Shown: positions 38,347-48,780 of the stretch, one piece after another
How positions within the stretch are numbered: position 1 is the first letter of the stretch
Layout of the letters: each line of letters opens with the position of its first letter
Source: Psettodes erumei
Lineage: Eukaryota > Chordata > Actinopteri > Pleuronectiformes > Psettodidae
Assembly: GCA_016785225.1 (NCBI GenBank)
Contig: JAFBJZ010000603.1
Span: forward strand, 1,155,001 to 1,219,000
DNA: 64,000 nt
Reading direction: 5' to 3'
Notes under the pieces: model-generated
Databases searched by the model: none
Told to the model about the DNA's origin: nothing
Seen by the model: the letters and a program-made list of their open reading frames with translations, nothing else
Position numbers and translations under genes: made by a program

Positions 38347-39464
38347 ATGGAAAACGCAGAGAGGAGCGGGGAACCAGCGGATGTGGAGAGCATACTGAAA
38401 GCGCTGGACTCCTGGTCAAGCTGCATGGATCAGCTGGCGTGTACGTATGACTGTTGATCCCCGCCCGCTGCCCTTACACCTCCACGGTGTCAGTAAGCTC
38501 ATATCAGCGGGACCATCCCGATGATTGATTTCGAAATATGCAAAGCGTATGATGTAAAGTAACTGTTCTCCCAGATCTCAAACGTGATTGCGCACCAACT
38601 GCTGCGCCTTTGGATCTCGGTGGTGCAGAATTACATGATACTACACGACGTCTGTCAGATTGCACTCTGCTGATGGATAGACATGAGTAACTGAAGGATT
38701 AAAAAAACTGTATGTGTCCGTCAGGCCATTTAATGCGAAATGCGGTGTTGCAACTTCTTTTTTCTTTTTTTTTTGCCTGGGGGGACAGATGTGGGCAAAG
38801 AGGCCCTCAGACTAATCTGCTTAAAGTGTTGTCTTCAGTACAGCTCTGTGTTCACTGTGGGCTCGACAAACTCTGCTGTGTTCCTTCTTCATGGCATACC
38901 GTATTGGCAGTTAGCAAACTGGGAATACAAATCCGCTTCACCCATAATTCCGGATGTGAAATGATGCAACATATTCTGTAAACGGATACCCATGTCGCTT
39001 ACTTCTCTTATAAGAACCGGGAGAAGTAAAACCGAGTTGCCTGAGCTACGATTCTTAAATTTTCCCCCCCCAAGATGTTTTCCATTTTTTTCCAGTAGCT
39101 CTGGAGAGTAGAGAGTTAGAATGTAGAATTTAAGGTCGTGGGGAAACATATCATCAGTGAAATACCTGCACTGCGTTGACATAACAGAAGAAAATACAGA
39201 GGGACAAAGCATATTGTCTTCCGTTTTTCATTTGTTTTCCCTGTTAGGCATGATAAAAAAGTTGGCGTGGAGCCAGATATATTCCGAAGTGTGACTTTTG
39301 GACGTCTCCCACCCGAGGCGGTTATGAAACGAGATATTTGTTTTCTGCCCGCAGTGCGAACGCAGCTGAGGCGCTGCGATCTGATCGTCCGCGTGGGCCG
39401 TCCCGACAAGCCGGCGCTCCCGGAAAATCCGCGGCCCCCCACTCCACCTGAAGCCGAGGCCTGA
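38347..39464 (+). CDS. Small two-exon gene, 67 aa, possible C5orf58 counterpart
   Basis: Exons 38347-38440 and 39355-39464 join in phase 1. The ATG stands directly after an acceptor (ttttttcag), so an upstream untranslated exon is expected. Donor gtacgt and acceptor tctgcccgcag are good. The protein begins MENAERSGEPADVESILKAL, has a helix with DSWSSCMDQLALRTQLRRCD, and ends in a proline-rich tail (ENPRPPTPPEAEA). I do not recognise a domain. It stands tail to tail with lcp2, as I recall human C5orf58 stands beside LCP2, and a CDL...RP-K pattern seems shared with it, but this comparison is from memory and weak. It is not part of syce3, whose own poly(A) signal lies between them. Confidence 0.6.
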
Positions 39465-39686
39465 AGAGCAGAGGTAATGCCGGGTGTCTGGGAAGACCTC
39501 TTTTAATCAAATGCACCACTCATGACTCGAGTAAAGATCGCTCGTTTTCTCTAATCCTGGTCATTAAAGACGCAAAAGGAGTTACATAGACGTAGCATAT
39601 AATAATAATAATAAGCCATGCCCGAGTTATCACGCAGAAACACAGAGAGAGATGCGAACCCCCATGTCGATCCTGGTTGGTACTGG

Positions 39687-41288
39687 TCAGAGTCCTGCAG
39701 GGTGCAGCAGACGGCACTGGCTCTGCGCTCCGGAGCTCCGGTCCGCGGCGTCGATGAGCAGCAGCGGGGTTTGCGCGTGATACGCAATCATCTCCTTCAC
39801 CCCAGGGAAACTCTGCAGCACAGCAGCACACGCAAAAAAAAAAAAAAAAAAGATGACAGCGACCTAATGACGCAGCGCAGCACAACTCGGCATCCAACGC
39901 CGCCCGAGGCGTGCCACAAGATGTGAAGCGCTGACTGCCCCCATAAACTGGGGGGATCATTAGTTTAGATCATTACTTTCAGTTTACCTTGGTGTTGTCG
40001 ACGCTGGTGCCGAGGGAGTAGGAGGCGCCCTGGCTCTGGATCTTAATGTTGTAAACCTTGCCTCGTCTCAGCAGCATCAGGGTGTAGGGGTGCTGGGAAG
40101 AGCCTTTTGAGCTGTCCCTCACCACAAACGCCCCGTCCCACACACACACACACACACAATCCGGTCAAACTGAGCACATGTGTTTTGTATGTTTGTCGTT
40201 CTTCTTCAGGGGGAAGGATGAGACGTGCGAGACAGGTGATTTCGCAGCAGCTGACCTTGTTCATCTCTCTGAGAGCGGCTTCGGCTCGACGTCTGCTCAC
40301 CTTTCCTCCGTACCAGCTGGCATCCAAACCCTGGATGCACCACACAGCGGTCATAGTAAGAACAAAATGAAACTCTTTCTACTTTTTTTTTTTTTTTGCT
40401 TCTGGACGAGGTCAGAGGTGTGTTTTTAAATAAATGAAACCCAGCCATGTCCAATCACCCAGCCGTGTGAGTTCTCACAGTTGTTTTTTTTTACAACATT
40501 GCCACCTAGTGTGTCGCTTATGAAAGTGCTCATGATGCGTAACTGCACAGAAAAGCTCGCCTGGAATGTCGCGTGTGCTCTCCACCAGGAAACAATGCTG
40601 TGCTTGCAATTCTGCGCTTGATTCTCACCTGCGCTGCTCCTGGACTTGCGCTGTCAGCCGGGGTAGGCGGAGGGAGTTTGCTCGGTCTGGGAGGGCAGGC
40701 AGGAAGTAGAACATATTGAAAAACACTTATACAGCTGCGGGACCCGGGACGAAAAGCTCGCGCGATACTCAGACTGGCAACACCTGTTGTGTCTGGGTTC
40801 GGGGTTCCCTGGTTGATGGCGCTTGGTGGTGGATGATCCAGGAGCCTTGGCAGCACTGCCCTCTGGTGGACGTTGCGTGAAATAGAAATGCGGAAAGGAC
40901 GCGTCACGTCTTGCCATTATGACCGCACCGAACATGCCAAACACTACACGCTGAACAGCTCCTACTTGGTTTCTGAAGGTCTTTCGGGGACGGGCCACGA
41001 TTTCCAGGCTTCTTGCTCCTGTCCACGTGCAGGTCGGGCTGGCTGACTGCTATGGGGAAATAGATGGAAACCCTTTACACGTGTTTAAGATTATCAGCAC
41101 CATGCCTCCGCCGAGTGCCAATCAGAAATCGGCGTAATCGTCAGCGGTGTCTGTGGCGTGATTAAATGTATGACCTGGTGCTTTTAAAGGTGTCTGAGGG
41201 GAAGTGCTCTGTCTGGGAAGGCGAGGACGTGGAACCTTTGAGGTCTTGTCTGCAGATGATGGATCATGAGAACGATCTTCTCACATAC

Positions 41289-41324
<36 letters not shown>

Positions 41325-42425
41325 AGTTTCAAATCATGCAGAATGTGAAAAGCTGCAGATACACTGATATTTTTTGTCCTCTGATTGCGCTGCGATTGCC
41401 CTCCGTTACCTCCGGAGTCAGAGCGCGGGACTTCCGCCGCAGCGACGGGCAGCTTGGAGTTCTCTCCGCAGGGCCCGTCGCTGTCGCGCCGCTCGGCCGT
41501 TTGTGGCTCGGGCCCAGCGCAGACGTTGCCCTCTTCCTCTTGAAGGAAGAGGTCGAGGTCCTGCTCGAAGTCCCAAACCTCTTCGTCCCGTTCCTCGGCT
41601 GTAGGAAAACACGCAGGGAAGAAAACGTAGTGTCAGGCCCAAGAAATGATTGCTCTGCGATGACAGCGCCGCGCCGCAATCCAATCGCTCTTTACCTGGA
41701 TTCGGAGACGTCTGCGGCCTCGGCCTGCAGCAAACGGGAACACGAACATTATGCATTGTCGTTCCACAGTCGGCGGAGGCTGTGAAATAACATCTGGTTT
41801 CTTACTCATGACGAGAGTCGCTCCTCTGCTCCCCCCGCTTGATTTCACTTTGGATCTTGGCGATTATTCTATGACGACACAAGACCTATTTTTAAGCATT
41901 GGCTGATTTTTTTAGCGATACTTTGGTGAGAAAAACTGATTGGGTATCACTGAAATGATTTAACTTTCAGTCAGACTTACGGAATACAAAGGGTTGAGAA
42001 CACTTGGAGGTCGCTCTCAGTCATTCGCTGGGTGAGGCACGTTTGCATATGATGAGGAACAGAAGATCAGTCGCTCGCAGCCGTTTTTAGAATCGTAACC
42101 AAGCGTGAGGACGGCGCTTCGGACGGACTCACCATAAACTGGGCTCCGCTTATGCCGCCCCTCACCACCACTTTGTCGCAGCCCGACAACTTGAGCTGAG
42201 AAGGTGGCAGAACGTCACACGACCGGAGCACATGCACCGCGCAGCGGATTTTTTTTTTTAGGAGGAACGTTGTCACGTGTCGTTAAACTACGTCGCCTTT
42301 ACAAAACGCAGCTGTCGCAAGAGGTACGAGGAGTTAAGGCCTCTCACCTTCTTCATGTAGTCAGCCAGACTTCGTGGATTCCATCCCATCACCTCCTCTT
42401 GAGAGGGAACGTCGTCTAAACTCAT
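39687..42425 (-). CDS. lcp2: SLP-76 family adaptor (lymphocyte cytosolic protein 2-like), 12 coding exons
   Basis: Cytosolic scaffold of antigen-receptor signalling: SAM domain, tyrosine-bearing acidic linker, proline-rich part binding GADS/PLC-gamma, C-terminal SH2 binding ADAP/HPK1 (known for SLP-76). Minus-strand exons: 42425-42348, 42195-42133, 42027-41981, 41868-41806, 41724-41696, 41598-41410, 41249-41175, 41038-40966, 40686-40629, 40330-40256, about 40137-39988, 39812-39687. Phases join to about 341 aa; human is 533. Seen: N-terminal SAM start (EEVMGWNPRSLADYMKK), acidic exon (VWDFEQDLDLFLQEEE), proline-rich exons (KVPRPRLPRQSTSPQTP; PSKLPPPTPAD), SH2 with DGAFVVRDSS and YTLMLLRRGKVYNIKI, and C-terminal TPLLLIDA. 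The SAM domain favours LCP2 over BLNK. Oddities: no tyrosine between the SAM and SH2 domains, and no AG before the SH2 exon at 40137, where a (TG)n run stands. The exon at 41038 is chosen by phase only. Confidence 0.82.
40139..40157. repeat. (CA)n microsatellite at the lcp2 SH2-exon boundary
   Basis: On the minus strand a (TG)n run directly meets the first codons of the SH2 exon, where a splice acceptor AG is expected but absent. Confidence 0.85.
41290..41322. repeat. (CA)n microsatellite in an lcp2 intron
   Basis: Lies in the 160-nt intron between the acidic exon and the first proline-rich exon, upstream of the latter's acceptor on the minus strand. Confidence 0.9.
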
Positions 42426-43572
42426 GGTTTCTTTTGTAAAAATATCACATCCACCGTAAAAAATGAAAAAAAAGTGAAGTGTTTGCTTCAGACCGGGAGC
42501 TTTTTCGTTCTGGAGCCGTCGCTGCCGAGGTCTTCGAATGACCTCTCTGCTCTTCAAACGAGCACGCCCGTCCTTGCTTCACCTTTTGCACGAAAGACTG
42601 ATGTAGAAAGTTTCGGTGCTCATAAAAGGCTTGCAAAGACGCATGAAAATAGCGCGTGCGCGCACCACGGAGAGTGTCGAGCGACATAAATAGGGTCTGC
42701 TGGTTTCCTCTGACCACGGCGGCGAAGCTGCGCGAGCTGCATCGCTCTTGCTTGTGTGGCGGATTTTTTTTTTTCTTCTTCTTCCTCTTTCCGAGCGTTG
42801 TTGCGCCTCTTATTCTGATGCGGGGCGCGCCCGAGCTTTGGAGGCCCGCGGCAGATCTCATATCCCGGTCGCAGCCTGTCCCGTGTCGGGGGCTCTCGGC
42901 ATCTCGCACCCAGGTGAGAGAGGAGGGGGAAAGGGGGAGGAGGGGATGATCAATCACGCTCAGATCCCCCAAGACCCCCAGACATGTATGGGTGAATACA
43001 TGAGTCCTCCTGGGGGGTCCTCACGGGAGATCACCCCCCCCACCCCATGTTTTTCTCCTCTGCCCTGATTGGGGAACCCCCCCCCCATTGGAAGCCATAA
43101 ATCTGCCACTGCAGAGAAAGCGTAAGATACAGTATTTGTGGTGGTCATCTCACTGGTGGAGCCTGCCAGTACAGAACCCGTAACGTACCCGGCGGAGAGC
43201 AGAGGCGAGGGGCGGAGTGGCGGGGGCCCTTCATTAACACACAGCAGGACGGCGTGGGAAATACAGGACATCCCCAGAAGCAAAGAGACAAATGGAGGAG
43301 GGAGGGAGGGAGCGCTTTGGCCTGCGAGAGCGCGTCACAACTTTATTTAAAAAATTTCCAGTGGCACAGTGAGCCCCCCCTTGATCTTTCAGGAAATGAT
43401 AATACATGATGATTTTTAGACTTTTGCTCATTGTTTACTGCCCTTGTAGCCCCCCCCATGGAGGTAATATCCAGGCAGCCCCTCATTTAGCTGAGACAGT
43501 GACAGATTTATAACACGTCCAGCTGAGAAGAAGATTTCTGGAGATGCAGGGGGTAGACGGGAAGGGGGGGGG

Positions 43573-43626
<54 letters not shown>

Positions 43627-44135
43627 ATAGGTGGGCGGAGACGAGGCGCCTCTCGGACCTAATTAGCTGCAAATTAAAAGACGAGAAATTAACTGGCGTG
43701 CAAGGTAGAGTCGCGTTTAGTCACCCCCCCACACACACACACACACACACAAACACACACTCTTTGATGTGCTGGCGAGACATTTGCATCGCCTGTGGGA
43801 CGTGACAAAGACGAGGACAGGCCGCGGTGTCTCCGGATTATCGGGGCCGAATACCTTCCTGACGCGTCCAGGTGGAAGCAGCCTTCCCTCATTTGTCTTT
43901 CAAAGCCTCGCTGCTCTTTGAGCGCCATCAATACACGTCGACATCAAAGTGCCGCTGGATCAGCGCTGGATCAGCGCCGTGGTCAGGCGTGAAACGCACC
44001 ATGTTATCCATGTAATCCCCTGTTAAGTGTATTCAGTCCATTCTCATTCTAATAGACACAAATTGTGTGCAGCAGGGATTTATTAAGTCAAATATGCCCC
44101 CCCCCAGCTATCGACTCAAATAAAACGTAACTCTA
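42426..44135. other. Spacer upstream of lcp2 and downstream of the second wnt8a
   Basis: Should contain the lcp2 promoter. I see a CpG-rich stretch near 42640-42910, G/C homopolymers, and (CA)n runs at 43579-43619 and 43730-43760. No ORF worth calling. Confidence 0.5.
43579..43619. repeat. (CA)n microsatellite
   Basis: Uninterrupted run of about 20 units following a G-run. Confidence 0.95.
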
Positions 44136-46071
44136 TTATTTGAGAACTTTTTTATTAATCAAAGCACAGTATTCATAAATATTTATACAAGGAAATGGAA
44201 AGTGCAAACACGTTCTTAACAAGCTCTTAACTGAGATCTGGGTCGAAAAGCGGATCCACGTCCGATCCGAGTTCCTTTTATTTGGGTCCGCGGTGCCTCC
44301 GCCTGAAGCCCTGTCCTCCCCGCCCTCCCTCCTGGCGCACACGTGTTTCACTATCACCTGGGAGCAGTCCTCGCAGTTCACCTTGCAGCACCAGTGGAAC
44401 TTGCAGTTGCAGCTGCTCACCACCTCCGTGCGCCTCTCCTCCACCCGCAGGCCGCATTCGTGGCACAGCCTGCGGCAGCTCCGCCTCTCCCACTGCGTCA
44501 AGCCCTCTCCGTGCTGCACGCACTCCCGGCCCTCGGTGCCGTACAGCCCCAGGCTGGCGTTCTTCCGGCAGTAGTCCGGAGAGTCCTCCAGGTAGATGAG
44601 CTCCGTCTTGGCGATGCTGCCGAACGCGTCCACGATGGCGCCGCGGCTGTCCGCGCTGTTGCCGGCGCGCACGCGCTTCTTGTCGATGTCCAGTTTCTGG
44701 GCTTGGTGGTGCTTGATCTTCAAGTAGTTGCCAATCTCTCGGAAATCGGAGAGCTGAGTCCAACACGTTTTGACGCTGCAGCTCTCGGACATGCCGTGGC
44801 ACCTGCAGATGCGCTTCATCGTTGCCTTCACGGCCTGTCGGAAATCAGGGAGAGCAGCCTGAGTGACCGCCAACGACTTCACACCGCGCGGTGTTGCGTA
44901 GACAGTGGCGGCGTGACTATAACTTACCTGGCGGCCGGCCTCATTGTTGTGCAGGTTGACGGCAGCCCTCGAGTCCTGACCCGTCTCCTGCGCGTCCACG
45001 TACTGTTTGGATATCCTCTCCCCGAAGTCCACGTTGTCACTGCAGCCGCCCCACAACCAGCCGCGACCACCTGCGCACATGTCACAGGAAATCACATCAG
45101 CCCCAACCCCTCCACTCACCGAAAAAAAAGAAAAAGAAAACGCAGTCACATTGAACGCCGACTGATCAGTAATCGTTTTCGATCGAATCCTCACCGATTT
45201 TCCCGTTCTTTGACACGTCACAGCCACAGTTGTCCAGGTCTCCCAGACTACAGTTCCTGGTCAGAGTGTACACGACCCCGGCTGCACTGATGGCGTGGAC
45301 GAATGACGTCTCTCTGGTGGCTGTCAGCGAGTGAAAATCAGAAGTGATGAAAATGGAGCAATCAGCGTTTTATTTGCCGTGTGGGCAAAAGACATTTCAA
45401 ACATTTTCTTCAGTATTTCAGTGCAGTACTTCAGTATTTTTCAAGCCCATTTTTGGCAAACGCCGTCGCAAATTTTTAAACGCAACGCTGCTATAATTAC
45501 GCAATTTCCCAGGTGGGCTTCTGTATAGGCATGAATAGGTAACATGACAAAATAATGTACGTTCATATTCGTTAGTGGGCCCGTATACAGCCATTTTTTG
45601 TGTTTCCAACACCAGTGCATGTGCACAGTGTTTAATGGCGTGGAAACAATGCCACGCTCTTTACGCAAAGGCACATTTTGCGCACAGATGTGATATTTCG
45701 TTGGCACTAACAGACCCACATACACAACTCAACGGCGTAATTGTAAGTTCCTGAACCTACCAAGTCTCAGTCCTTTGAGCTGGATCGCGCTGTCGGGACA
45801 GTTCCATCTGTCCCACGCAAACTGCTGTTTGCACTCCTCGATCCCGCTCTGCGCGCCCACCTGCACGCTCCTCGCGTAGGTGAGATAGGCCTGCAGGAGA
45901 GGCAGTGACACACATGTTTAGTTTTTTGTCCTCAACATTTCAGAGCAAAATAAAAATGCTTTTTTAAAAAAAAAAGTTTGCTGTTTACCTTAGGTCCCGT
46001 CATAAGAAAGTTACTTGCCACCCTGAGAAGAAGGCAGAAGATAAAAGATGTGATCAGCCCGTCTTAAGTTT

Positions 46072-46125
<54 letters not shown>

Positions 46126-46213
46126 TGCAGGCAGTGGAGATAGTGTCTTACCAAGCATGTCCCGGACAGATTTTGTACAAAAGAGGCAGGAGCCAAAATA
46201 GTGACTGCACCAT
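44136..46213 (-). CDS. wnt8a: Wnt8a, downstream tandem copy (6 exons)
   Basis: Secreted lipid-modified Wnt ligand; wnt8a patterns ventrolateral mesoderm and posterior neural tissue in fish embryos (known). Exons: 46213-46152, 46022-45989, 45890-45761, 45320-45195, 45070-44928, 44834 to the stop. Phases are identical to the upstream copy. Seen: signal-peptide-like start (MVQSLFWLLPLLY), FLMTGPKAYLTYARSVQ, WDRWNCP, ATRETSFVHAISAAGV, GGCSDNVDFG, LHNNEAGRQ, RCHGMSESCSVKTCW, then the C-terminal cysteine-rich domain (NCKFHWCC). Taken literally the frame runs on to a stop at 44136 (397 aa), past an AATAAA at 44151-44156. In the neighbouring frame the text ends FRRRHRGPK and stop at 44278, giving about 350 aa, close to the paralog; a one-base loss near 44305-44345 is therefore likely. 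Corresponds to the second of the tandem teleost wnt8a genes. Confidence 0.9.
44151..44156 (-). terminator. wnt8a: Poly(A) signal AATAAA of the downstream wnt8a copy
   Basis: Reverse complement of tttatt, about 125 nt after the short-frame stop at 44278 but before the long-frame stop at 44136. Confidence 0.6.
46075..46123. repeat. (CA)n microsatellite filling intron 1 of the downstream wnt8a
   Basis: About 24 units within a 129-nt intron (between 46152 and 46022). Confidence 0.95.
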
Positions 46214-46280
46214 TTCCCTCGGCACCGGCAGCCCTCAGAGAGACCTTGTTATTTTGACCCTGCGTCCCGCAACTTTCTCT

Positions 46281-46286
46281 TTTATA
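46281..46286 (-). promoter_or_regulatory. wnt8a: TATA box of the downstream wnt8a copy
   Basis: On the minus strand catataaaagag, about 70 nt before the ATG at 46213, a fitting distance for a start site some 25-30 nt downstream and a short 5' UTR. Confidence 0.6.
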
Positions 46287-46489
46287 TGAATGAAGAACAA
46301 ATGGAAGTCTTGTTCTTTGTCCCCCGGGTCAGAGAAAGCTGATTGGGTGACGGGTTCAGGAAACGCCTCTATGCGCACTTCAAAGGGTGGCATTAGGCGA
46401 CAGTTGATTTTCTACCCCGAGGCTGTGTGACGCTACCGGGCAATAGTAGGACACAAACCAGACGGAGTCATACATATTATAAAAAAATA

Positions 46490-46495
46490 TTTATT
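46490..46495 (-). terminator. wnt8a: Poly(A) signal AATAAA of the upstream wnt8a copy
   Basis: About 295 nt after the stop of the upstream copy and about 200 nt before the TATA box of the downstream copy. Confidence 0.6.
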
Positions 46496-46788
46496 AGGAA
46501 ACGTTTTCAATTAGTGATACATAGAAAATATTAGACATTTTTTAAGACATCGCAGAAGATAGACAACCCCCCCCATCAGCAACATAAACGAGTGAGCATG
46601 CGTGGAGAGTTTGTTCCTTAAAAGATAAAATTTGGTTTAGATACCGAATGAAATCATTAAGTGCATTTAGAGGCTTCAGGCGATTTGATAGTTGGGAATA
46701 ACACTCGACGTATATCAGCGCCCGTACTGCTATAATAAACGGGGGGGGTGAGCGCGCTCACTCGGCAGTCTCTGGTCTGGACGGCGAG

Positions 46789-48780
46789 TCAGTGCCGGCG
46801 CGCACGGTGCCTGCGCTTCGTTTTGTTCTGCGGTTTCCTCCCGCTCTCTTTCCGCGTGCAGTAATATTTCGTGACGGTCTGCGTGCATTTGTCGCACTTC
46901 ACCGTGCAGCACCAGTGAAACTTGCAGTTGCAGCTGCTGACGACCTCGATGCGCTTCTCCGCCACTCTGAAGCCGCAGTCGTAGCACAGCCTGCGGCAGC
47001 TCTTCCTCTCCCACTGGGACATGTTCTTGTTCCCCTTCAGGCACTCCCGCCCCTCGGTGCCCTGGAACCCCATGCTCTGGTTCTTGACGCAGTAATCCGG
47101 GGAATCCTCCAGGTAGATGAGCTCCGTCCGAGCGATGTTGCGGAGGGTGTTCGCGATGGCGCCTCTGTTGTCCGCGCTGTTCCCGGCCCTCGCGGTCTTC
47201 TTGTCCACCTCCAGTTTCTTCGCGTGTTCGTGCTTCATCTTCAGATAGTTGCCCACCTCTCTGAAGTCGGCCAGCTGCATCCAGCAGGTCTGGATGCTGC
47301 AGCTCCCAGACACTCCGTGGCACTTGCAGGCTCTCCTCATTGTGCCTTTGACTGCCTGCCAAGATAGTAAGAGTAGTTGGAAATGTCATCATCAAACCTG
47401 CTCTCTCTGTATGCGTAAACGCTGTTGACGTGAAACATGGAGTTGTCTCCCCTCTAAATAAACTTCAGACATTTGAAAGTGACAGTCAGATCACATCTTA
47501 CCAGTCTGCCCGCCTCGTTGTTGTGCAGGTTGATCGCTGCGCGCGAATCGTGCCCATCCTCCAGCGCGTCCACAAACTGCTTGGAGATCTTCTCTCCAAA
47601 CGCCACATTATCACTGCAGCCTCCCCAGATCCATCCCCTGCCACCTGCGGGTTCCGAATGCACACGGTTAATTCACGTCCAAAGAATTTGACGTCCAGCT
47701 CACTCGAATTTAATAGAAAAGAAATAGACCACGCATGGAATAAAAAAAATGTACCTGTCTGTCCAATTCTGGAGTCGTCGCATCCGCAGTTGTCAAAGTC
47801 CCCCATACTGCAGTTCTTGGTGAGCGTGTACATGACTCCGGCCGCGCTTATGGCGTGGACAAAAGACGTCTCCCTTGTGGCTACAATAAGACACACACAA
47901 AGCAAACCGCGATGTTACACTTTCCTGTCAAATCTGACAACACATATGCGTCATGGCTGCGAAAATGCTGTGCGTAAAAGGCGCGTAAACCGCGTAAGGC
48001 ATTATTGGAGATCAATACTGTAGCCATTTGAGCATCTCTGTTGTTTTGTCAGTGTGGTTCCACTAAGGAATCAAAATTCATGTTTGTGTTCCCCTTCTCC
48101 ACGGGGTGTCAGCGAGCAAGATCAGCCACGGCACCGTCTCTGCACCGACGGATACATTTTCTTTACGCAAGAGCAGCGTCGCCAAAGGTGACAGCTGCTG
48201 AAACTGAATTCATCCCCACGCCACCCTGCTGCAGCGCGTCGCGTTTACGATGCAAAAGAGGGAAAAAAAGTGCATGCACGTGTCTTACCGCTCCGGAGAC
48301 CGTTGTGTGTGGATAACTGGAGCGTGCTCTCCGGGCAGTTCCACCTCTCCAACGCGAACTGGTGCTTGCACTCCTGTATTCCGCTCTGCGCGCCGCCTTG
48401 GACGCTGCTGGCGTAGGTCAGAAAAGCCTTGGGAGAGGAAAAGACAAAAGCACGTTATTATTTGTGTTTGCGTAATAGCAACAGGTGTCTATATTGCAAA
48501 CTGAATCGGTGGAAGTGGATTTCCCAGAGGATGTTTTACGCACAAAACGTGTATTTACCTTAGGCCCAGTCATGAGGAAATTATTCACTGTCCTGTGGAG
48601 GAAAAAAAAAACAATACAGCTACGTTAATTCTTTACCACCTCATCAATGGCAAACACACAGTAAAGTGCAGTATGTTTAAACGAATACATCCAAAAGTAA
48701 GCGACGTACCAAGCTGACGCAAACTCAAGGTGACAGCACACGGACAGAACCATGGTTAAAAGGAGGTTTAACGGTCCCAT
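46789..48780 (-). CDS. wnt8a: Wnt8a, upstream tandem copy (6 exons)
   Basis: Secreted Wnt ligand of the Wnt8 class. Exons: 48780-48710, 48592-48559, 48427-48289, 47880-47755, 47644-47502, 47355-46789. Phases join to give 359 aa, the usual length. Seen: signal peptide (MGPLNLLLTMVLSVCCHLEF), NNFLMTGPKAFLTYASSVQ, RWNCPES, ATRETSFVHAISAAGVMYTL, NCSMGDFDNCGCDDS, GGCSDNVAFGEK, LHNNEAGRL, the lipid-hairpin motif KCHGVSGSCSIQTCW, GTEGREC, and the C-terminal cysteine-rich domain ending in a basic tail (RRHRARRH). The match to fish Wnt8a open reading frame 1 is close over the whole length. It shares exon order and phases with the downstream copy, about 580 nt away from stop to start, so the pair is a tandem duplication in head-to-tail order. 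Confidence 0.94.

Noticed and set aside
40784..40860. Possible extra proline-rich lcp2 exon on the minus strand (AVLPRLLDHPPPS...)
   Set aside because: It enters in phase but leaves in the wrong phase for the next exon, and its acceptor is poor.
44343..45290. Long plus-strand ORF of 315 codons opposite the downstream wnt8a
   Set aside because: It is the GC-rich shadow of well-supported Wnt exons on the other strand and crosses their introns; the product shows no family resemblance.
46792..47367. Plus-strand ORF of 191 codons opposite wnt8a exon 6
   Set aside because: Shadow of the Wnt cysteine-rich exon; composition is alanine/valine/leucine-rich as expected from the complement.
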